Below, piece after piece: positions 28,767 through 33,407 of a DNA stretch of 33,407 nucleotides. The DNA comes from Planotetraspora silvatica (GTDB taxonomy: Bacteria; Actinomycetota; Actinomycetes; Streptosporangiales; Streptosporangiaceae). Made by a program: the position numbers and the translations under genes. Position 1 is the first letter of the stretch, and every line of letters starts with the position of its first letter. The stretch is taken from assembly GCF_016863315.1 (NCBI RefSeq), contig NZ_BOOQ01000065.1:1-33407 (forward strand), given 5' to 3'. The notes beneath the pieces are model-generated. The model was not told the origin of the DNA. It saw nothing but the letters and a program-made list of their open reading frames with translations, and searched no databases.

Positions 28767-28967
28767 GTGCTCTTCTTACGTCGCGTCGTCGCGTGGCTCG
28801 GTGCACTCGTCCTTGTCGTAGTCCTCGTGGCGAGTGATCCAGTGCGAGTGCTGTGGGCTTTGCTGAGCAGTTTGTTGGGCAGGCGGGGAGGCAAGGGCCG
28901 ACATGCGGGCGGAAGCGGAGTAGCTGGCGATCACCCGGAGAGCACCGAGGGACCTCGTAACGGTTGA
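28767..28967 (+). CDS. Small single-helix membrane protein
   Basis: 66 residues from GTG 28767, beginning MLFLRRVVAWLGALVLVVVL. One strong hydrophobic helix (about 8-23) and a second weaker stretch (VRVLWALLSSLLG) are followed by a basic, glycine-rich tail (RRGGKGRHAGG) and an acidic end. There is no obvious ribosome site; a GGGG lies just before the start. Small proteins of this type occur in actinomycete conjugative elements, but no homology can be claimed. It lies upstream of the three-gene defence operon and reads in the same direction. Confidence 0.5.
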   Translation: MLFLRRVVAWLGALVLVVVLVASDPVRVLWALLSSLLGRRGGKGRHAGGSGVAGDHPESTEGPRNG

Positions 28968-29290
28968 GGCTGCTGGCAGGCGCGGGTGTGGTCGGCGGCG
29001 TGACGCGAGGTGGGCGCGTGCGCTTGGGCATGGCGATGCTGTGTACGGCGGGCGGCCCGAGCTGCCGTCGGCCGGGACCGGCCCCCAGGCCGCATGCCCG
29101 GCCGGCGAGCGGGCGTAGGGCCGCTCGGCGGCGCGGAGCGCCGCCCTTGATCCCTATAAGCCCAATTCGGCAGAGAAGCACTTGTGGCGAACTCGTTGCG
29201 AGTGGGTCTGTAACGAAAGAGCCGCTTGGGGCGATCTCCTTAAGGCCCCCGCTCCCTCGGCAGGAAGGCGACTCAGGTCGATGGCATGTC
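28968..29290. other. Leader region of the defence operon
   Basis: The frame of the first operon gene is open here back to TTG 28964, but its translation (GGGVRLGMAMLCTAGG-like, Arg/Pro-rich) looks non-coding. The hairpin GGCGGCGC/GCGCCGCC at 29127-29145 (loop GGA) may separate this region from upstream transcription. To its right the base composition drops and coding begins. Confidence 0.5.
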
Positions 29291-30664
29291 GTGTCGAGCG
29301 AGAATGAGAAGTCGACCGTGGCGTTAGAGCCTCTTTCGGATTTAGGCGAACCGCTCGAAGACGCCGGTGCCTTGACTCAGTCGCGCTTCCGCTACCAATG
29401 TGAATGTATCGCAGCCGTATGCATTGCGATGCTGGTGAGGGATGAAATTGAGAGTGTTACTTGCGAGTGGCACGAGGACTACATCATCTCTTTCCGTGGC
29501 GGCCAACTAGAGTTAGTTTCCGTCAAGCATCGCGAATCCGGACGCGGCCCCTGGTCGCTCAATGAGTTGTGTACTCGTGGTGGGCTCATACACTTGTTTG
29601 ACAGGTGGCGGCTTGCACGAGCGAATTCAACTTGCCGTATCAGCACCAACGCGGGATTGAAGACCGGCCCGCACGAAGCTGATGAGCTAGCTACAGCGTG
29701 CGCTCGTGTTCAGTCAGGTGAGCCTGGTGCCGAAGAGGAGATCGCGCAGTTCGGGGACCTGATCGTTGATGTGTTGCTATCTGAGAGGCAGCGCCAATCG
29801 GACTCCTCAGCACCAGGTGGCAAAGAGTCTACTAAGAGACGTGGACGTCGACAGGACTCACGACAGCTACGAATAGATGAGCAACTTGACCCGGCCGTCA
29901 CAGCACTTCGTAATGAGATGTGCCAGTTTCTTGCGTGTCTCCAGATAGAGAGCGATCTCCCTCCGCGCAGCTATATCAGCTCTCATAACATTCTGAAGCT
30001 GATGGCCCCAGCGCTTGTGGATCTTGGTAGAGACGACGCTGACGCCGAAGCCTGCTACAACACTCTTCTGCCGAAGATAGAGCAGGCTAATCGAGATCAC
30101 GATAGTCAGCCGCGGTCGATGGCAGCGTATCTGGCCAATCCTCGCCGGCTAGCTTTCGACAGCCAAATGATTGAGAAGATCGGCCGAAGGACTTTAACGC
30201 GGACGGATGTCAAGAATTGCCTGGTCAGTAGACACTCGGCCGGAGTGCGCCTAACCTCCCTTCCTGCTTCGCCAACCGTCAATTTGCGTTCCAGTCGTCT
30301 AGTCAAGAAGATGCAAGCGGGTGGCCTGGGACCAACAGCCGTAAATGCGGCCGTTCGCCTCCGAAGCCATTGGATCGCAGCGTGGGCAGAATTCCGGACG
30401 GACCTTCCCGGCGATGCCGCCGAACTTGCCGACCTCAAGGCACGAGTAGCGCACTTGGCTGCGCTCGCAGAAGCCGAGACCCGGCCGGCGGAGAGCTATG
30501 GCGTAGAAATGAATCGGCTTTTGGCCACACTGCTGCATCCCGAAAAACTCGGACGTCAGTTCCCTATGAGGCTTGATCCACTTCATCTATTGGGCCTGGC
30601 GTACGAACTATGCGACGAGTGCTTGATCTGGTTCAGCGAGCCATTTGAACTCGAGGCCGGATGA
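29291..30664 (+). CDS. lmuA: Cap4/DUF4297-like nuclease effector of a Lamassu-type system
   Basis: About 457 residues if started at GTG 29291 (GTG 29318 is an alternative; neither has a strong ribosome site). The N-terminal domain has the arrangement of Cap4/DUF4297 PD-(D/E)xK nucleases. A helix with a conserved Glu (FRYQCECIAAVCIAMLV, Glu near residue 38) comes first. Then comes CEWHEDYIISF with Asp near 63, then LELVSVKHRE with the catalytic Lys near 79. Long helical regions follow (for example LRNEMCQFLACLQIESDLPP and DVKNCLVSRHSAG), which should contact the partner proteins. In Lamassu, LmuA cleaves DNA when released by the SMC-like complex, killing or halting the infected cell. The stop overlaps the next ATG (ATGATG). 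Codon use is clearly less GC-rich than in region 1. Confidence 0.8.
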   Translation: MSSENEKSTVALEPLSDLGEPLEDAGALTQSRFRYQCECIAAVCIAMLVRDEIESVTCEWHEDYIISFRGGQLELVSVKHRESGRGPWSLNELCTRGGLIHLFDRWRLARANSTCRISTNAGLKTGPHEADELATACARVQSGEPGAEEEIAQFGDLIVDVLLSERQRQSDSSAPGGKESTKRRGRRQDSRQLRIDEQLDPAVTALRNEMCQFLACLQIESDLPPRSYISSHNILKLMAPALVDLGRDDADAEACYNTLLPKIEQANRDHDSQPRSMAAYLANPRRLAFDSQMIEKIGRRTLTRTDVKNCLVSRHSAGVRLTSLPASPTVNLRSSRLVKKMQAGGLGPTAVNAAVRLRSHWIAAWAEFRTDLPGDAAELADLKARVAHLAALAEAETRPAESYGVEMNRLLATLLHPEKLGRQFPMRLDPLHLLGLAYELCDECLIWFSEPFELEAG

Positions 30665-31236
30665 TGTCCGAACCGATTAGGGCGAAGATTGAGGAGGCTG
30701 CAGCTCAGGCGCAAGCAGCTACTCGCAATGAAATGGAATATCACCAAGCGCGCGTACTCATCTTGATTAACTCATTTGTGCGCGGACAGAATAAGCCATT
30801 TAGTGGACTCACGAAGCTTGCAAAATTAGATTTCTTGCTGCGATACCCGAATTTTATGGAACGGCTGCTACCAAACGGGCAAGAAAGCTGGAGCGAGGAA
30901 ACGCGCCCAACGTCAATGGAACGCCAGGCGGTTGAGAGTAGGATGATCCGGTACAAATATGGACCGTGGGATGATCGGTATTACCCTATTCTGGGCGCTC
31001 TAGTTGGCCGACGCCTTGCAGAGTACGTACCCCGATCGTCGGGGTTAGCCATCCGACTTACAGTTGACGGGCGTCGTCTGGCGCGCGCTTTGGCCGCAGC
31101 CCCTGAGTGGGAAATCGTTGCGGCGCGCGCCGAATTACTCAGAGAACACTTTAATATATCCGGTAATCGTCTAAAAGACATGATCTACACTTACCTGCCT
31201 GACGCGGTGGACCGTCCATGGCGAAGCGAGATCTGA
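30661..31236 (+). CDS. lmuC: Middle component of a Lamassu-type (ABC-3C) system
   Basis: 191 residues from ATG 30661, overlapping the effector's stop; ATG 30664 is also possible. It starts with a Lys/Gln/Glu-rich helix, then HQARVLILINSFVRGQNKPF, TKLAKLDFLLRYPNFMERLL, MIRYKYGPWDDRYYPILGAL and LAIRLTVDGRRLARALAAAP, and ends in a helix-rich region. The pattern of an N-terminal helix ending in SGLTKLAKLDFLLRYP and a winged-helix-like middle is that of the small partner coded between nuclease and SMC-like ATPase in ABC three-component systems. It is thought to bridge effector and ATPase. It overlaps the effector gene and lies one base from the ATPase gene, so the three are one transcript. Assigned by position and pattern, not by a catalytic motif. 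Confidence 0.75.
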   Translation: MMSEPIRAKIEEAAAQAQAATRNEMEYHQARVLILINSFVRGQNKPFSGLTKLAKLDFLLRYPNFMERLLPNGQESWSEETRPTSMERQAVESRMIRYKYGPWDDRYYPILGALVGRRLAEYVPRSSGLAIRLTVDGRRLARALAAAPEWEIVAARAELLREHFNISGNRLKDMIYTYLPDAVDRPWRSEI

Positions 31237-31237
31237 T

Positions 31238-33178
31238 ATGACAACTCATCTGCAAATTCGCGAGCTCGTGATTACTACCAGGACGGGCGAGTACTCGTAC
31301 CCCTTTCATGGAATCACGGCCTTCGTTGGCCCTGTTGGTGCCGGTAAAAGCACAATGCTGGAACTGATTAAACATGTCCTGGGTGGTTCAGCTACCTTGA
31401 CTCAAGTCATCGAAGAAAACGTACTCCGCGCTCGGTTGCATATTGAAGCTGGAGAGCGGCGTCTTGTGCTTCAGCGGGCCACGCAAGGGCGAATGAACAC
31501 TGTTGATGTATATGAAGCTGCGAGCGGTGAGTTGGTTGGCACATTTCCTGTCCGCGAGGGAGGGGGGCGAGATTCCCTCTCTAGCCTGTTGTTGAGCGCT
31601 CTCGGGCTTCCCGTCTTGACGATTCCGCGCAGTCGCACGCGGGCCGGATCGGCAACATCGTCTCTCACGTTCAATGACATCTATTCGTACGTCTACTTGC
31701 AGCAGGCGGAGATCGATCGATCTGTCGTTTATCATCTGGAAAATTATCGCGAACCGAAGCGTCGAGCGTCCTTTGAGATTATGTTCGGATTGACGGATTC
31801 GGAATTAATCGATCTCGAATTGCGGCGGGGTGAGATCGCAGATGCTCTGCGTGCCGCACGGGAACGCGCTGCGACCGTGAAGACGTTCCTGCAAGAAGCC
31901 TCCGTTGGCGATGAGCGAGAACTCTCAATAGAACGTCAGCGACTGGAGGAAGAGGCTGGGTCTGCTAGGCAGCAACTCTCGATACTTCGAAACGAAGTAG
32001 AGGAGCTTTCCGCGGCTGATGACGCACTTCGGGAAGAGATCCGACTAGCGGACAAGGAAGCTGAGGCCGCCAGAGAGGCTGTGGATGCTGCTTCCTCCGC
32101 AGTTGCTAGGCGGAGTGCCCTTGTCGCTCAGCTTCAACTTGATATCGCTCGACAGGATCGCCTAGCGGTTGCAGCGCGACAGTTGTCGCCTATCGAATTC
32201 CATATTTGCCCTCGTTGCCTTCAGTCCTTAGATAATCGGGAAGTGCAGACTGATCTGTGCCGTGTTTGTCTCCAGCCGGACGCGACAACATCAGAGGCAA
32301 CTGTTGCAGAACGAGATGAAGCAATCAGACAGCTAGAATCTCAGCTGTCGGAAGCCGAGCAACTTCTCGAAGTGGATCGAGCGCAACTGAGTCGTCTGGC
32401 TGGCCAGGCGCGCGGCTTAGATATGATCGCCAATGGACTGCGCACGGAGCTGGATATGCGGACACGGGATTTTGTGTCCCCACGTTTCGAGTCGATTGCT
32501 CAAGCATCCGCTTCGGTTGCAAGCGCAGAAGCAAAGCTTGAGGCAGTGGACCGTGTTAGCTCTTACTGGATTCAGTTTAGGGAGCTTGAGGCGCAGATCG
32601 TTGCACTTAATGAGGAGGGGCAACGAGTGGCCGAGGGGATTGAAGCGGCTCGAGATCGACTAGCTGGTCGACGTCAAAGGGTTAGTGAACTTAGCGACCT
32701 GTTTGATGAGATCGTTCAGTTCTTAGAAGTGCCCTGGTATCAGAGCGCGCGTATTGATCAGGAGACCTATCTACCGATCGTGAATGGCCGGCCATTCGAT
32801 AGGCTAGCAGTGGCGGGTGGGGTGAAGACACTGGTTAACCTCGCTTACCATTTGAGCCTACTTACGTATAGTCTGCCGCGTTTCGATACTTATTTGCCTG
32901 ATCTACTCATCGTCGACTCTCCACGCAAGAATATCGGTGCGGCGGCAGAAGACAGGGCTCTTACTGAGCGCATATATCGGCGCTTCCGGATGCTCTCCGA
33001 CATGCCGAATCGTCGAGTTCAGGTCATTATCGCCGATAACGATCTGCCGAGAATCGCGACTAAGTTTGTGAACGAGATTCACGTCGACTATGACAACCCC
33101 TCTGTCCCGGAAGTAGCTCATCCTGGCCCTGATGCCGTGGAGCGCATTGGAGTGAAGAGCACCGATCGAGAAGGTTGA
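31238..33178 (+). CDS. lmuB: SMC/Rad50-like ATPase of a Lamassu-type system
   Basis: 646 residues. The head carries Walker A as GPVGAGKST at residues 31-39. The rest of the lobe reads RLVLQRATQGRMNTVDVYEA and LTFNDIYSYVYLQQAEIDRS, the latter a Q-loop-like region. A long coiled coil runs from about 190 to 470. It is broken near the middle by a zinc-hook-like pair: CPRC at 324-327 and CRVC at 341-344. The C-terminal lobe has VAGGVKTLVNLAYHLSLLTY (signature helix) and Walker B LLIVDSPRKN (Asp560), where Ser follows the Asp instead of the usual Glu. In Lamassu the LmuB dimer senses foreign DNA ends or structures and releases the nuclease. It begins two bases after the lmuC stop codon. Confidence 0.85.
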   Translation: MTTHLQIRELVITTRTGEYSYPFHGITAFVGPVGAGKSTMLELIKHVLGGSATLTQVIEENVLRARLHIEAGERRLVLQRATQGRMNTVDVYEAASGELVGTFPVREGGGRDSLSSLLLSALGLPVLTIPRSRTRAGSATSSLTFNDIYSYVYLQQAEIDRSVVYHLENYREPKRRASFEIMFGLTDSELIDLELRRGEIADALRAARERAATVKTFLQEASVGDERELSIERQRLEEEAGSARQQLSILRNEVEELSAADDALREEIRLADKEAEAAREAVDAASSAVARRSALVAQLQLDIARQDRLAVAARQLSPIEFHICPRCLQSLDNREVQTDLCRVCLQPDATTSEATVAERDEAIRQLESQLSEAEQLLEVDRAQLSRLAGQARGLDMIANGLRTELDMRTRDFVSPRFESIAQASASVASAEAKLEAVDRVSSYWIQFRELEAQIVALNEEGQRVAEGIEAARDRLAGRRQRVSELSDLFDEIVQFLEVPWYQSARIDQETYLPIVNGRPFDRLAVAGGVKTLVNLAYHLSLLTYSLPRFDTYLPDLLIVDSPRKNIGAAAEDRALTERIYRRFRMLSDMPNRRVQVIIADNDLPRIATKFVNEIHVDYDNPSVPEVAHPGPDAVERIGVKSTDREG

Positions 33179-33179
33179 G

Positions 33180-33196
33180 TGGGATCTTATATCCCA
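33180..33196. terminator. Short hairpin between convergent genes
   Basis: TGGGAT (33180) and ATCCCA (33191) pair around a 5-base loop just after the lmuB stop, in the 27-base gap before the end of the minus-strand gene. Weak and without a T-run. Confidence 0.35.
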
Positions 33197-33205
33197 GTAT
33201 CGAGC

Positions 33206-33407
33206 TTATTCGAGCAACTCCGGACGTCGCATTGAGAGAGCGCGTCGCGCCCCTAGATAGTGCTCATGAAAGTCCGCTGCGAGGGCCTCGTGACGATAGC
33301 GCTGGCGTAAGACGCGGTCTAGATCTCCGGCCCGGTTGACGAGATCGGTGAGCGACTTGCGTTCGATGTCGAAGGCACTCATGCCCTGCTCGACGGCGGC
33401 GTCTAGG
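33206..33407 (-). CDS. Hypothetical protein, C-terminal part only
   Basis: The minus-strand frame enters from the right edge and ends with TAA at 33206. It reads AAVEQGMSAFDIERKSLTDL, then VNRAGDLDRVLRQRYRHEAL, AADFHEHYLGARRALSMRRP and ELLE. It is charged and helical without membrane segments. The codons are well chosen and there are no stops, so it is probably real. The family cannot be recognised from this tail. It converges on the defence operon with a gap of under 30 bases, so it may be part of the same island. Confidence 0.6.
   Translation of the reverse strand, partial: LDAAVEQGMSAFDIERKSLTDLVNRAGDLDRVLRQRYRHEALAADFHEHYLGARRALSMRRPELLE

Noticed and set aside
28387-29181. 264-residue minus-strand frame
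   Set aside because: Arg/Pro-rich, spans an inverted repeat and the small membrane gene on the other strand, and has no domain.

Overview
The window looks like chromosomal DNA of a high-GC actinomycete. The support is strong G/C third-position bias, frequent GTG/TTG starts, a giant LuxR-type (LAL) regulator, an ECF sigma factor with a membrane-anchored partner, and integrase and att relics of the kind left by actinomycete integrative elements. Genus cannot be fixed from the sequence; a Streptosporangiales-like or related host is a guess.

Region 1 (1-8181) holds mostly ordinary accessory genes: a partial dihydrofolate-reductase-like protein, a VOC protein, a metallo-beta-lactamase-fold hydrolase, the LAL regulator, a truncated second DHFR-like gene and a family 39 glycosyltransferase. 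The first tRNA-derived att remnant lies inside it at 2847.

Region 2 (about 8.2-28.4 kb) is a graveyard, or reservoir, of integrated elements. Fragments of the 3' half of a tRNA-Gly(CCC) gene recur ten times across the window (2847, 8358, 15254, 17123, 17891, 19806, 22436, 23981, 26343, 27544), always on the minus strand. Where the right edge is intact it stops in the anticodon loop. Many copies are preceded on the left by the same hairpin terminator and, in two cases, by the C-terminal end of a tyrosine integrase. They are followed on the right by an attP-arm-like stretch ending in a 9-bp motif repeated twice with an 11-bp period. The doublet lies exactly 103, 104 or 87 bp from the tRNA edge depending on flank family. 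Fragments of tRNA-Pro(GGG) and tRNA-Tyr(GTA) carry similar doublets. Between the att copies sit short cargo units: an ECF sigma factor with its partner, an RTX-repeat secreted protein, a SUKH protein, a probable DUF4288 protein, several small membrane proteins (one present twice, about 96% identical), unrecognised proteins of 144-174 residues, and a hemE that resembles the alpha-proteobacterial type. IS256-family fragments, a group II intron maturase remnant, a methyltransferase stub and a frameshifted lipoprotein show that the region is decaying. No functional integrase is visible.

Region 3 (about 29.2-33.2 kb) is visibly less GC-rich. It encodes a compact three-gene operon: a Cap4/DUF4297-like nuclease, a small middle component and a Rad50/SMC-like ATPase with a zinc-hook-like pair of CxxC motifs. 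This matches the Lamassu (ABC three-component) anti-phage and anti-plasmid architecture. A convergent partial gene runs off the right end.

The strongest candidate for something not previously described is the ordered array of tRNA-Gly att cassettes, with its fixed 87/103/104-bp spacing and co-varying 11-bp-period doublets, carrying single- or two-gene cargo.
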